Assembly (NCBI RefSeq): GCF_023074075.1
Contig: NZ_JADPKT010000070.1
Coordinates: forward strand, 1 to 64,000
Source of the DNA: Bradyrhizobium sp. 138
GTDB lineage: Bacteria; Pseudomonadota; Alphaproteobacteria; Rhizobiales; Xanthobacteraceae
Direction of reading: 5' to 3'
DNA length: 64,000 bases
Part shown: one piece after another, positions 1 through 9,210 of the stretch
Layout of the letters: every line of letters starts with the position of its first letter
How positions within the stretch are numbered: position 1 is the first letter of the stretch
Notes under the pieces: generated by a model
What the model was told of the DNA's origin: nothing
Database searches by the model: none
The model's input: only the letters and a program-made list of their open reading frames with translations
Program-made: the position numbers and the translations under genes

Positions 1-67
1 TATCCCGGCGGCCGTCGAGGCCATGCGCCAGTATTGGATGCCGATCCGCTACGCCCGCGCTGGCTAA
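1..67 (+). CDS. 3' end of an unidentified gene (partial)
   Basis: An open frame (reading from base 2) enters from the left edge and stops at TAA 65-67, giving 21 residues that end in MPIRYARAG. Codon choice is GC-rich at third positions, as in real genes of this window. The fragment is too short to assign a family. The roughly 230 bases after it, up to the epimerase stop, show no gene. Confidence 0.4.
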   Translation, partial: IPAAVEAMRQYWMPIRYARAG

Positions 68-295
68 CAACTGCCTACGTGGCTGCTCATGCCGGTTACA
101 GCTGATGAAGCATCCTACTTAGTTAGCTCTCCTACAGTGCTGCAGACTGCGCCATTGATTACTTCAAGCTGATCGACGCATACAACTAGCCCCTTTTGGA
201 TAGTAGAGCACGTAACATGCGCGCATCGCTGACGCCGTCTGGCTAATTACGACCGTAACGCCATGCTCACTGAAAGGCCCTTGCATCGTGCTTTC

Positions 296-1156
296 TCACG
301 ACCGCTGGCATGTCTCCGGACAAAAGTTCGGGTAAAATGGTCGGGGCTTCCAATCGAAGTCGGCGATCGCGGGCGCCGGATCAAAAACCATATCCTTTCC
401 CATTCGGCTCGCCATGGCAGCATTCGCAGACTTAATAAATGGTCGACCCAACAAGAACGCCAACCTCCACAGCTCCAAAGGTATCGAGATGATCCTTCGT
501 GGCAGCTTCAAACCATCGAAGATTCGACCGACCATTTCGTAATATGTCACCGTATCGGTGCCCGGCACGGCGTATATTTTGTTGATCGCAAGCGGGCTGG
601 CCGCGGCGTTGATCGCTCCGATTGCTAGATCTTCAGCGTGAACGGGCTGCCTTAAGCCAAGCCCCTCCCCAGCGAGCGGCATGAACCTGAGACGCTGGAT
701 AAGCTGAGCAATGCGAGACACATTGCTGTCCCTGCCTTCAGCATAAATAAGCGTAGGCCTTAAAACGGTCCAACCAACACCGCTCTTTGTGCACACTTCG
801 ATAAGGTGAGCTTCCGCTTCAGCCCAAGCAGCGACATACTTGCGCTCTTCCACGAGCTCAGAGTCGCGCTTCGTCTCCAAGCTCGTAGACGTAAATGCCA
901 CAACCCGCCTCAAATTGGACGTGATCAAGCATGGCAGAGCGTCCGCAAGCAGCTTCGCGTGCGCCGTGCAGTAGATCGTCCCGACATCCTCAATTTGCAG
1001 AGCTTTAGGCGCCGAAAGGTCGGCGCGCAACCAGTCCACATTGGGAGATTGTTGGATTTCACGCGACACAGCAATTGGTCGCTCACCACGCGCGACCAAT
1101 CGCTCGAGAATATAGCCCCCAACGATGCCGCTTCCTCCCAGGACAAGGCTCCTCAC
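296..1156 (-). CDS. NAD(P)-dependent epimerase/dehydratase family protein
   Basis: A 286-aa extended short-chain dehydrogenase-like protein. The N-terminus begins with a Rossmann nucleotide-binding loop GGSGIVGG (residues 7-14), as in NAD-dependent epimerases that act on nucleotide sugars or related cofactor-bound substrates. The GTG start at 1156 is preceded by AGGAG six bases upstream, which decides the start. The substrate cannot be read from the sequence. It is divergent from a family 2 glycosyltransferase, so a role in making or modifying a surface sugar is a fair inference. The region is AT-richer than most of the window, which may mean horizontal origin. Confidence 0.8.
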   Translation of the reverse strand: MRSLVLGGSGIVGGYILERLVARGERPIAVSREIQQSPNVDWLRADLSAPKALQIEDVGTIYCTAHAKLLADALPCLITSNLRRVVAFTSTSLETKRDSELVEERKYVAAWAEAEAHLIEVCTKSGVGWTVLRPTLIYAEGRDSNVSRIAQLIQRLRFMPLAGEGLGLRQPVHAEDLAIGAINAAASPLAINKIYAVPGTDTVTYYEMVGRIFDGLKLPRRIISIPLELWRLAFLLGRPFIKSANAAMASRMGKDMVFDPAPAIADFDWKPRPFYPNFCPETCQRS

Positions 1157-1258
1157 GGCGAGCTCCTGAAGTGTAGCATCACACCAATAAACTCGTTAAC
1201 ATCCTTACAATGCTTTGATATGGTCTCACGTTTGAGATGTCTTTGGAATCGCACAGAA

Positions 1259-2179
1259 ATGAAGAAGCTTCGGGTTCGATCTGGCACCATCTCGTGGCTA
1301 CGCCGGCGGCTGCCAAGCCCACCAATTTGGACCTTTCAGCAATATAAACCGCGCCCTGTCGTTTCGCAGGAGATCGTACCTCCAACGATGCGAGCACCTT
1401 TTCCACGCGTAGGGATCGTCACACCGGCCTACAATCACGCTCACTTCCTGAGAGCAACAATCGATAGCGTTCTCCACCAGAATTACCCGGCGCTCGCCCA
1501 CCACGTCCAGGACGGTGGATCGCTCGATGGCACCGTCGAATTGCTCAAGTCGTACGGTAGCCGGATCTCGTGGCAAAGTCGAGCTGACAAAGGACAAGGC
1601 AATGCCATAAATCTCGGATTTGCACGCATGCCGGGCGACATCGACATCATGGCCTACCTAAACAGCGATGATACACTTATGCCGGGTGCCGTAGCCTATG
1701 TCGCAAGCTTCTTGCAGAACAATCCAGCCGTCGACATCGTCTACGGGCATCGCATTGTTATCGATCACAATGGTCAGGAGATTGGGCGCGCGGTGATGCC
1801 TCCGCATGATGCGCTCGCACTGAAATACATAGGCTACGTGCCACAAGAAACGATGTTCTGGCGCCGCAGGGTTTGGGAAGCGATCGGTCCGATCGACGAA
1901 ACCTTCCGTTTTGCCCTAGATTGGGATTTCATGATCCGGGCCCAGCGCGCCGGCTTCAAATTTGCACGCCTACCGCGGTTTCTTGGATGCTTTCGTGTCC
2001 ATACCGAGCAGAAGACTTCTGCCATGCTGGGCGTTGGTCTCGAAGAAATGGAAAAGATCAGAATTCGTGAAAATGGTCACGGCATCACACGTGCGGACAT
2101 GCGTCGGTTTGTATTCCCTTTCCTAGCCAAACAGTTCGTGTACCATTGGCTTCATCGCTCCGGCGCAATAGGTTACTAA
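1259..2179 (+). CDS. Glycosyltransferase family 2
   Basis: A 306-aa GT-A fold glycosyltransferase that would transfer a sugar from a nucleotide donor to a cell-surface acceptor on the cytoplasmic face. The family 2 signature starts at VGIVTPAYNH (residues 51-60), followed by DGGSLDGT (85-92), KGQGN (111-115) and the metal/donor-binding NSDD (135-138). A later FALDWDF segment fits the acceptor/base region. The ATG at 1259 is chosen because the basic leader MKKLRVRSG and a proline-rich linker are typical of this subfamily. The frame stays open upstream, and an internal ATG at 1388 is an alternative. There is no obvious Shine-Dalgarno. It lies about 80 bases before the membrane protein on the same strand. 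Confidence 0.85.
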   Translation: MKKLRVRSGTISWLRRRLPSPPIWTFQQYKPRPVVSQEIVPPTMRAPFPRVGIVTPAYNHAHFLRATIDSVLHQNYPALAHHVQDGGSLDGTVELLKSYGSRISWQSRADKGQGNAINLGFARMPGDIDIMAYLNSDDTLMPGAVAYVASFLQNNPAVDIVYGHRIVIDHNGQEIGRAVMPPHDALALKYIGYVPQETMFWRRRVWEAIGPIDETFRFALDWDFMIRAQRAGFKFARLPRFLGCFRVHTEQKTSAMLGVGLEEMEKIRIRENGHGITRADMRRFVFPFLAKQFVYHWLHRSGAIGY

Positions 2180-2258
2180 ATCGCAATATCGTTTCTTACC
2201 TCTTCAGACCGCGAGTGCGCTCCGGCAGCACGGCTGTTTCCTCGATCATTGCAAGAGT

Positions 2259-3947
2259 TTGATAATGGCAACGGCTTACGCCGGCAACACTTTAATTTGG
2301 TGCCGAGGTACCGACACCCTACTTCTGGTCCTCTTGGGAGCCTCTGAAGTCATCGCCTTTTATACACACGTACACTTCAATGTCGCTCCATTCTATCCCC
2401 CTGCCTTTGATCAGCTATCATACTATCTCCAAGCGTATGATCTAATAGAAAAGACTCTTTCAAACGGCGTAGCCGAACTGCCGAAGGCGCTCTTCGAATC
2501 TAGCAACGCCACCGGCACAACATTTGCTCTTCAGGGAGCGCTGATCTCGCTGATTGCTGGGGCCAGCCGAACAACATTTTTGACGATCAACGTCATCTAC
2601 CTGGTCGCCGCGCAAACGATCTTGTTCCTAACGGTCCGTTCGCTCAGTAACAGCGCATTCGGATGGACAGCGGTAGCACTTCTGATATCCGCATCTACTT
2701 TGTTCAACCGCGCAGGCGGGCTGTATGACTACCGCATCGACTTCATCGCAATGTGCCTCTATGGCATATGCATTAGTTTTATTCTTTGGTCACGCATTTT
2801 TCTGGACTGCGGCAAAACCGCGCTTGCAGCGCTTGCATGCATCATACTGGTTTACACTCGTTTCTTCACGATCATCTATATAGCTGGCGTCCTTGCATTT
2901 CTGCTCGCAATTCAGATAGCCCGGTGGATACAGACAGCAACTACCGAGCGCGCAGTCGCTGGACAGCGGGCGCGCAATATATTCCTGTGCGGTTGCCTCA
3001 TTGCGTTGATTTGCATCCCGCGCCTATATATTTCCAGGGAGGCGATCTACAATTATTACCTTGTCGGCCATGTGCTCGGCGAAGAGAAGTTCATTCGCGC
3101 GAGCGAACTCGGAATCCACGGAGCGCTCGCGCATCTTCTATACTATCCCAGATCAGTGATCGGTTCTCACATTGGCGTTCTGACCTGGGTCATCGCCGCG
3201 CTTATCGCCGTTCTATCGTTTCGGCAACTGCCGATATCAGTAACAGAGGCATTTCGGCGCCTCCATTCCTATAGGCTTGAAGTTGCTACGCTGTTTGTTG
3301 CAACACTTGTTCCCCTTGCAATGCTGACCGCGAACGTATCGAAATCGCAAGTCGTCGCCGGAATTGTAACGATCCCGATCGTTCAGATCATGATTCTCAT
3401 CGGCATCGCTCTGTGGCCCTGCGGAACATCAATTCGCATCGCAGGCAGGATCTTTGACGTCGCCGTTCTTGCGGTAACCGCTGGATTGATTGTTTTCTTT
3501 TTCCGAGCGAGCCCGTTGCCAAATGTGGAGAATCGCACGGATTTGGATCGAGTTTCTTCGATGAGCATGGAGATCGTGCGTTATGCCGCGGATCGTAAGT
3601 TGACCAAGATAAGTCTCTCGGTCGACAGAGTCTCGGACTTCATGAATGCTGGCATCCCTCGGATTTTCAGCATAGAGCGACTTCATCGCAACTTGATCGT
3701 AGAGGGGTTGTTTGGGCATGGTGGGTACGGTATCTTTGCTACTGCGCGCGAAGACGCGCTCCGCCTGTATGCAAGCAGCGACGTTATCATCATGACCGAT
3801 CCCTACAAGGATCGCGCCAAACCGTACCCTATCAATGCCAAAATTCGGGAGTACTGGCCGGAGCTTTGGCAATGGACCAATCAGAACCGGCATTTAATCT
3901 TTTCTACCATGATCGATGGTGTGCCCTATTACTTGTTCGTCCGCTGA
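2259..3947 (+). CDS. Polytopic membrane protein, possibly GT-C-type
   Basis: A 562-aa protein with roughly ten hydrophobic segments spread over the first 400 residues and a hydrophilic C-terminal domain of about 140 residues. The first membrane segment is followed by a loop with YPPAFDQLSYY, which places an acidic residue where lipid-linked-sugar-using GT-C enzymes often carry their catalytic Asp; this is only suggestive. It probably shares a transcript with the glycosyltransferase upstream, which supports a surface polysaccharide or glycolipid role. No family is recognised with certainty. An ATG at 2265 is an alternative start. Confidence 0.7.
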   Translation: MIMATAYAGNTLIWCRGTDTLLLVLLGASEVIAFYTHVHFNVAPFYPPAFDQLSYYLQAYDLIEKTLSNGVAELPKALFESSNATGTTFALQGALISLIAGASRTTFLTINVIYLVAAQTILFLTVRSLSNSAFGWTAVALLISASTLFNRAGGLYDYRIDFIAMCLYGICISFILWSRIFLDCGKTALAALACIILVYTRFFTIIYIAGVLAFLLAIQIARWIQTATTERAVAGQRARNIFLCGCLIALICIPRLYISREAIYNYYLVGHVLGEEKFIRASELGIHGALAHLLYYPRSVIGSHIGVLTWVIAALIAVLSFRQLPISVTEAFRRLHSYRLEVATLFVATLVPLAMLTANVSKSQVVAGIVTIPIVQIMILIGIALWPCGTSIRIAGRIFDVAVLAVTAGLIVFFFRASPLPNVENRTDLDRVSSMSMEIVRYAADRKLTKISLSVDRVSDFMNAGIPRIFSIERLHRNLIVEGLFGHGGYGIFATAREDALRLYASSDVIIMTDPYKDRAKPYPINAKIREYWPELWQWTNQNRHLIFSTMIDGVPYYLFVR

Positions 3948-4271
3948 ACTACGACGGAAATTGATCTAGCACTCTAGCGAGCCGAGGAAGTTCGAAGGAT
4001 CCTTTGTCCCCTCTCTTACGATGAACTTCGATGCCACGAGTCAACTCGGCGCCTTCACTTATGGTCAGCTAGACAATTTTCGTGCCTGACCAGTCGGCTG
4101 AAAAAGCGCAGTCCCGGCTCAACAAGCATGATCAGTTTGCTTGCAGTTCAATCGTCTGAACACATAAATAAGACAGTCTACCGCAGTAGCCTAACGGGAT
4201 CAAAAGGAAATCAGGCTGGATTCTGCCGTTCCCACTTGTTACGTTTCCGACCTACATGAAGTGATTTTCCG
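3948..4271. other. Intergenic stretch with no recognised gene
   Basis: 324 bases of comparatively AT-rich DNA. One 22-codon frame (4020-4088, plus strand) has protein-like composition but no convincing ribosome binding site, so I do not call it. No hairpin terminator or repeat was recognised. Confidence 0.5.
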
Positions 4272-4508
4272 ATGAGCATTACGAATCGCCCTGCCCGCAC
4301 TACCGCCGAGTTGATTGCTCTCATCAATCAACGGCAGCCCGACTGGTGGCCATCTGATTTCGGTTTGAGTATCGATCGATCGGCTGAGCACGATTGGGTC
4401 GCGGTTGTTGATTCGGGTCTTGAACCGGACAACGGTGCCGAGTTTGCACTCAGCCTGGGGCGGATCGTCGCCGATTTGCGATTACGTAATGCCTGGAGCG
4501 GATACTGA
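4272..4508 (+). CDS. Small hypothetical protein
   Basis: A 78-aa acidic protein starting MSITNRPARTTAELIAL and ending NAWSGY. It has no signal peptide, membrane segment or cysteine. The pattern of an N-terminal helix, a WWPSDFG turn and a VVDSGLEPDNG segment looks like a folded small protein rather than a chance frame. I do not recognise a family. It stands alone, converging on the M10 protease gene. Confidence 0.5.
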   Translation: MSITNRPARTTAELIALINQRQPDWWPSDFGLSIDRSAEHDWVAVVDSGLEPDNGAEFALSLGRIVADLRLRNAWSGY

Positions 4509-4696
4509 TAGACGAAGCGCCCCCTGCGTGATCGCACGCTGGCGATGTGCCCGTGACAGAAGCGCGAATTATCCCCGAGTTGCAATTCGGCGTTTTGGAT
4601 GCGCGGACAAGTGATTGCAAACAATCAAAGGGTTGAAGGATGTTGAGATCTGATGCGGAGGCGCCCGTTTGCTAGCAGTCCGGCCAGTTTGTGTCT

Positions 4697-6820
4697 TCAT
4701 CCAGTGATGATGTGGCCGAGGTGCAGAAGCGAAATTACGGTATCTAAGTGTAAGGGCTCTGAAAGCGGGACACCGATTTGACCATCAATTCGCAAGTGCC
4801 CGTCTTCGAATAGTCCGCTGTGTGACACCACCCCTGCGCCAAAGCCGATCACATTATTTCCGTTTAGATCCTGATGGAGGGTCGTCTCCAGCGACACCAG
4901 CGCAACACTGCTCGCTGATACCAATCCTTTATCGAAAACGAAATTGCCTCCGCCATCAGTCGTCCACACCGAATATTGGTTAGTGTTCGAATTCTTCCAC
5001 ACGACTTGGTAACCAGCCCCCGTCGCTTCAGCAGCAATCGGCGCCCAAGCTTCGCCAAACTGACCCGCCGTCACCACAGCGCCACCGAATTTCAAAGAAG
5101 GGCCAATCCCGCCAGCAACAGCATTGAGCAGGTAGTTGCTACCCGTCTGTACTAGGCTGGTTGAACCGAAGCTTTCAATATTGGTCGACACAAGACCAAT
5201 CGCTCCGTCTGCATTCAGATCTTGATGGAAACTGCTCTCGAGCGACATGAGAGCAGCGCTGGTTGGCGAAACCGATCCTATATCCGAAATGAAACTGCCT
5301 CCGCCATCAGTCGTCCACACCGAATATTGGTTAGTATTCGAATTCTTCCACACGACTTGGTAACCAGCCCCCGTTGCTTCGGCAGCAATCGGCGCCCAAG
5401 CTTCGCCAAACTGACCCGCCGTCACCACAGCGCCACCGAATTTCAAAGAAGGGCCAATCCCGCCAGCAACAGCATTGAGCAGGTAGTTGCTACCCGCCTG
5501 TACTAGGCTAGTGATGCCGGTCGCCTCGATCACGACCGGGGCGAGCTGGCTAACGAGTGTGGTGCTGGAGATCGGCCCATCAGCGAACTGAAAATTCTCC
5601 ACGCCCGTCAGCGTATCGGTACCATCGGGTGAACCGGAACGCCGGTCTACGACGGTGAAGGTCTGCGTCGTCGAATTGTAGGAGATGGCGTAATTGGCTT
5701 TGTTGGCAGAATACACAGTTGTATCCGTGCCGGTCCCCCCGATGATGGCGTCATTGCCTGCCCCGCCAGTGATCGTGTCGTTGCCGCCGCCGCCGTTCAG
5801 CGTGTTGGCGATGGCGTTGCCCAGAATCGTGTCGTTACCAGACCCGCCGGTGGCGTTGTCGATGTATGAGCGTGTGTCGCCGTTATAGAGATAGGCGTTG
5901 TAGACGTTGCCCGACGCGTAATGGCCGTCGCCGAGATAGGCCAGCTGCACGGAGGAGAACACCGACGAGGCACCTGGATTGAGGTTGATGCTCAGGTTCG
6001 TCGTGTAATTCGAGAGGTCGTAGGTATCAACGCCGCCGCCGTCCCAGACGGTCTCGTAGATGCGGTTGGCCGAGCCCCCGGCGCCGCCGCCCGGCGCGAG
6101 CTGCCCGACGCCGTTGATAAACTCCTGTCCTGTGGCCGGATTCCAGGTGTAGACGGTATTGCTGCTCTGCGTCGTGTAGTCCGCGCCGTACATGGTCTGG
6201 AGCGCGAGGATATCGTTGGCCATGTAGGTCTGCGAATATCCGTACGCCTCGTTGGTGTAGCCGGACGTGGTCGAAGCACCGACATAGCTGCGATAGCTCA
6301 TGACGGTGTATTCGCTGTCGTCATGCGCGCTCGGCACCGCGACGTTGGCGGGACCGCCGGCCTCCTGGCTGTGCTTGAGGCCGAAGGCGTGGCCGAGTTC
6401 GTGCAGCGCGGTGGTGAAGTAATAATTGCCGAGCTTGGCCAGCGAGAAGTTGTATTGAGTGCCGAACCAGACGTCGCCGCCGGACGCATAGTTAGCGGGA
6501 TAGTAGGCGTAGGCGGTCGGATTCGCCGCAGCCGACTGCGCGATCATGATGTCGGCGCCGTTCGTGCCTGCATATTGGATGTTGGCGTTGGTGTAGCTGA
6601 GGATCAGCCCGATCGCGTAATTGATCGCCGTCTGGATCTGGGTCGGCGCCGATGTAAAGCCTGAAGTCGTGGGCTCGCCGTCGCCGCCGGAATAGGGATT
6701 GGCGTAGTCGCTGGGCGCGTCGGGAAAACTGTAGGTGATCGTGCCGGTCCATTTGACGCCGGATAGCAGGCCGTCGATCTCGGCGTTGTTGGTGACACTG
6801 ACATTTACGGCGGTAGCCAA
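4697..6820 (-). CDS. Serralysin-like M10 metalloprotease with RTX and W_rich_C modules
   Basis: A 707-aa secreted zinc protease. The catalytic signature HELGHAFGLKHS starts near residue 140 and matches HExxHxxGxxH of M10 metzincins, followed by a VMSYRSY Met-turn. Glycine/aspartate RTX nonapeptides (GGSGNDTI, GGGGNDTI, GGAGNDAI) occupy about 323-361, where calcium would bind after type I secretion. No Sec signal peptide is present, as expected for RTX exoproteins. After this come two copies of a 117-residue tryptophan-containing module (about 434-550 and 551-667) that resembles the W_rich_C family. The last 40 residues are non-repetitive. No type I secretion genes are in the window, so the export machinery must be elsewhere. 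Confidence 0.9.
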   Translation of the reverse strand: MATAVNVSVTNNAEIDGLLSGVKWTGTITYSFPDAPSDYANPYSGGDGEPTTSGFTSAPTQIQTAINYAIGLILSYTNANIQYAGTNGADIMIAQSAAANPTAYAYYPANYASGGDVWFGTQYNFSLAKLGNYYFTTALHELGHAFGLKHSQEAGGPANVAVPSAHDDSEYTVMSYRSYVGASTTSGYTNEAYGYSQTYMANDILALQTMYGADYTTQSSNTVYTWNPATGQEFINGVGQLAPGGGAGGSANRIYETVWDGGGVDTYDLSNYTTNLSINLNPGASSVFSSVQLAYLGDGHYASGNVYNAYLYNGDTRSYIDNATGGSGNDTILGNAIANTLNGGGGNDTITGGAGNDAIIGGTGTDTTVYSANKANYAISYNSTTQTFTVVDRRSGSPDGTDTLTGVENFQFADGPISSTTLVSQLAPVVIEATGITSLVQAGSNYLLNAVAGGIGPSLKFGGAVVTAGQFGEAWAPIAAEATGAGYQVVWKNSNTNQYSVWTTDGGGSFISDIGSVSPTSAALMSLESSFHQDLNADGAIGLVSTNIESFGSTSLVQTGSNYLLNAVAGGIGPSLKFGGAVVTAGQFGEAWAPIAAEATGAGYQVVWKNSNTNQYSVWTTDGGGNFVFDKGLVSASSVALVSLETTLHQDLNGNNVIGFGAGVVSHSGLFEDGHLRIDGQIGVPLSEPLHLDTVISLLHLGHIITG
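4946..5516 (-). repeat. Two tandem 351-bp modules inside the M10 protease gene
   Basis: Bases 4946-5165 are repeated at 5297-5516 with an offset of 351 (117 codons) and only a handful of mismatches, mostly silent. The near identity at the DNA level means the duplication is recent or kept uniform by gene conversion. Each copy encodes a LVQxGSNYLLNAVAGG to QYSVWTTDGGG module. The flanking parts of each 351-bp unit are less alike. Confidence 0.9.
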
Positions 6821-7019
6821 TGGACTCTCCAGAGCAGCGTATCGCGCGTGATTCGCCGCGACGGCATATGATTCTAGTTAGAGAGTTAAACGTTTGGTTT
6901 AAATGGGGCAGTGGCGTTCGCGCCCCTTCCATAAGGCCGCGTTAGCCATCAAATCCCGTAATCATACGGAGCGCAAACAACACCCTGTTCCCGGAACACC
7001 CGTAATTTGCAGGAGTTTC

Positions 7020-7322
7020 ATGAAACGACGTCTACTGCTGCCCGGCCTGTTTGGTGCCCTGATCGCGCTCGTCGGACTGGATCATCTACCCTTCGGAGGA
7101 CTGCCTGTCATGGTTGAAAAGGCCAAGGCGGACGACAGCGGCAAGGCGCGGCGCGCGCCCTCCATGCCGATGGCCCGAGATCCTGCCGCTGCCGTGGCAG
7201 AGGAATACGAAGCCGCCCGCCGGACGGGAACGCCTGAAGCCCTCGAGCTCTTCATCGCGCGTCACGGCGATGATCCGCTGGCCGAAAAGGCGCGCGCCGA
7301 ATTGAAGCGCCTGTCGCGCTGA
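7020..7322 (+). CDS. Small exported hypothetical protein
   Basis: A 100-aa protein with a basic start (MKRRLLLPG), a hydrophobic stretch LFGALIALVGL and a likely signal or anchor region ending near AKADD, then an Ala/Glu-rich helical tail that ends in ELKRLSR. The tail (EYEAARRTGTPEALELFIARH) resembles one half of a TPR- or Sel1-like helical hairpin found in periplasmic proteins. The ATG at 7020 is chosen because AGGAG stands about seven bases before it and the signal-like sequence starts there. No function can be assigned. Confidence 0.65.
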   Translation: MKRRLLLPGLFGALIALVGLDHLPFGGLPVMVEKAKADDSGKARRAPSMPMARDPAAAVAEEYEAARRTGTPEALELFIARHGDDPLAEKARAELKRLSR

Positions 7323-7439
7323 TCTGTCGGGCCTGATCAGGCATGGCATTTCGGCAGGCGGCATCGGCGCCGGGCCAGGCTTGTCGCGTGATCTTTCGGC
7401 ACTATGGTAGGCGCGCAATCTGTCCCGGAGCCATTCAAG

Positions 7440-8633
7440 ATGCCTTTTCCGCATGCCTCGGAAGCCCTGTCGCGCTTCACCGTGCTCGACCTGACCCGCG
7501 TCCGCTCCGGACCCACCTGCGTGCGGCAACTGGCCGATTGGGGGGCGAATGTCGTCAAGATCGATGCGCTGACCGAGGACGCGGGCGGCGAGCAGCCGGG
7601 CGGCCCCCGGCGGGGTTCCGACTTCCAGAATCTGCATCGCAACAAACGGGCCATGACGTTGAACCTGAAGGACGAGCGCGGGCTCGCCGTGTTCAAGCGC
7701 CTCGCCGCCAAGGCCGACGTCGTGGTCGAGAATTTCCGGCCCGACGTGAAGAAGAAACTCGGCATCGACTATGACAGCCTCGCCGCGATCAATCCGCGCA
7801 TCGTCTATGGCAGCATCTCCGGCTTCGGCCAGGACGGCCCCTATCACAAGCGGCCCGGCTTCGATCAGATCGCGCAAGGCATGGGCGGGTTGATGTCGAT
7901 CACGGGTGCGCCGGGCGAAGGGCCGATGCGGGTCGGCATTCCCGTTGCCGACCTCACGGCGGGCCTGTTCTGCGCCATGGGCATCCTCACCGCGCTGCTC
8001 GAGCGCGAGGTCTCAGGCAAAGGCCAGTGGGTGCAGACTTCGCTGCTCCAGGCCCAGATCTTCATGCTCGACTTCCAGGCCGCACGTTGGCTGATGGAGA
8101 AGGAGGTCGCTAAGCAAGCCGGCAACAACCATCCGACCAGCATCCCGACCGGCGTGTTCAAAACCTCGGACGGCTACATCAACATCGCCACGACAGGCGG
8201 GCGGATCTGGGAGCGCTGCGCCCAGGCGATTGGCGCGCCGGAGCTCTACGCCCACCCCGACTATGCGACGGCCCCTGCCCGCTCCAAGAACCGCGACGCG
8301 CTCAACGCCGAGATCGAGAAGCGCACGGTGACGAAGTCGACCGAGACCTGGGTCCGCGAGCTCAATGAGGCCGGCGTGCCCTGCGGGCCGATCTACGCCA
8401 TCGACCAGATGTTCGAGGACGCGCAGGTCAAGCATCTCGGCATTGCGCAGGACGTGCCGAACGAGGAAGGCCAGCATATCCGCCTGGTCGGCCAGCCTGT
8501 AACGCTGTCGCGCACGCCGAGCAAGATGGTGGCGCGGCCGCCGGAATTCGGCGAGCAGACTGACGAGGTGCTGAAGGAGTTCGGCCTCTGCGCCAACGAG
8601 ATCGCAAACCTGAGAGAGGCCCGCGTCATCTAA
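7440..8633 (+). CDS. CaiB/BaiF family CoA-transferase (family III)
   Basis: A 397-aa cytoplasmic formyl-CoA/carnitine-type CoA-transferase that moves CoA between acyl groups through a mixed anhydride on an aspartate. The N-terminus FTVLDLTRVRSGPTCVRQLADWG and the block FGQDGPYHKRPGFDQIAQGMGG are typical of the family, and the predicted catalytic Asp is D171 in VGIPVADLTAG. Length matches the family (about 390-410). The ATG at 7440 is preferred over an ATG 12 codons upstream because GGAG stands about ten bases before it. It is monocistronic as far as can be seen. The acyl substrate is unknown. A decayed copy of its 3' end lies at 9720-9870. Confidence 0.9.
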   Translation: MPFPHASEALSRFTVLDLTRVRSGPTCVRQLADWGANVVKIDALTEDAGGEQPGGPRRGSDFQNLHRNKRAMTLNLKDERGLAVFKRLAAKADVVVENFRPDVKKKLGIDYDSLAAINPRIVYGSISGFGQDGPYHKRPGFDQIAQGMGGLMSITGAPGEGPMRVGIPVADLTAGLFCAMGILTALLEREVSGKGQWVQTSLLQAQIFMLDFQAARWLMEKEVAKQAGNNHPTSIPTGVFKTSDGYINIATTGGRIWERCAQAIGAPELYAHPDYATAPARSKNRDALNAEIEKRTVTKSTETWVRELNEAGVPCGPIYAIDQMFEDAQVKHLGIAQDVPNEEGQHIRLVGQPVTLSRTPSKMVARPPEFGEQTDEVLKEFGLCANEIANLREARVI

Positions 8634-8946
8634 GTTCCCTTGAGCTACACTTGCAAGCGCATTTCAAACGCGAGAGCTGTTAGCAGGACTACGAACGAAG
8701 CTTGTTTCCCCATTGGAGAAGGCAACGGTGTAGGCCTCTTCTTGAGACACAGCCTTGTTCGGCTAAGGGCATGTCGCTCTTCGGATGACATCGGTGATCC
8801 TGGCGAGCACGTCGACTAGCGGATTGCCGTCGTTTCAACTAGACGGCTTATCAGCAGGCGAGGATGGTGGTTGGCACTGTAAACACTGCATTTTCCGGGA
8901 ACCAGTTGATGGCGGCGGAAACTTCACTGCCCCGAGTAACGAGTCT
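8634..8946. other. Intergenic stretch with no recognised gene
   Basis: 313 bases between the CoA-transferase and the zinc-ribbon gene that converges on it. I see no convincing coding frame, terminator hairpin or repeat. Base composition is lower in GC than the flanking CoA-transferase gene. Confidence 0.5.
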
Positions 8947-9210
8947 TCAATTTCTAGCCAGAAACGGAAAGCCCTCGCCGCTCTTCTGATAGTCCGCCGT
9001 TAGTCGCCATCCCGCAATGTCATGGACTATACCGCACGCGTCGCAATGCAGCTTCTTTTCACCTAGTAGCCGTTGCCCCCGCGCGAGAGTCGCTTCTGAG
9101 GCCGGCTCAAGACAGCTTGGACACACTAGCGGCAGACGCCTAGCTTTCCAACGATCTATGAGGCTAAACAGACCGCCGAAAACCAAAAGATGAAAACGAT
9201 CTACTCTCAT
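8947..9210 (-). CDS. Small putative zinc-ribbon protein
   Basis: An 87-aa reading frame that starts MRVDRFHLLVFGG. It carries two CxxC knuckles, CPSC and CDAC, about 27 residues apart, which together could bind one zinc ion as a ribbon. The region between them (LARGQRLLGEKKL) is charged. The frame is open for 40 codons upstream of this ATG, so the start is a choice based on the protein-like N-terminus. No partner or pathway is suggested by the neighbours. It could be a chance frame in a degenerate region, hence the modest confidence. Confidence 0.4.
   Translation of the reverse strand: MRVDRFHLLVFGGLFSLIDRWKARRLPLVCPSCLEPASEATLARGQRLLGEKKLHCDACGIVHDIAGWRLTADYQKSGEGFPFLARN

Noticed and set aside
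296..628. 121-codon plus-strand frame at 263-628
   Set aside because: Antisense to the C-terminal part of the epimerase, with no motif and an unusual composition.
4020..4088. 22-codon frame with protein-like composition
   Set aside because: Too short, with no ribosome binding site or recognisable context.
4946..5516. Possible CRISPR-like tandem repeat
   Set aside because: The repeat unit is 351 bases, present only twice, and is in frame within a protease gene.
5921..6664. 247-codon open frame on the plus strand
   Set aside because: Antisense to the M10 protease catalytic domain; Arg/Val-rich without any motif.
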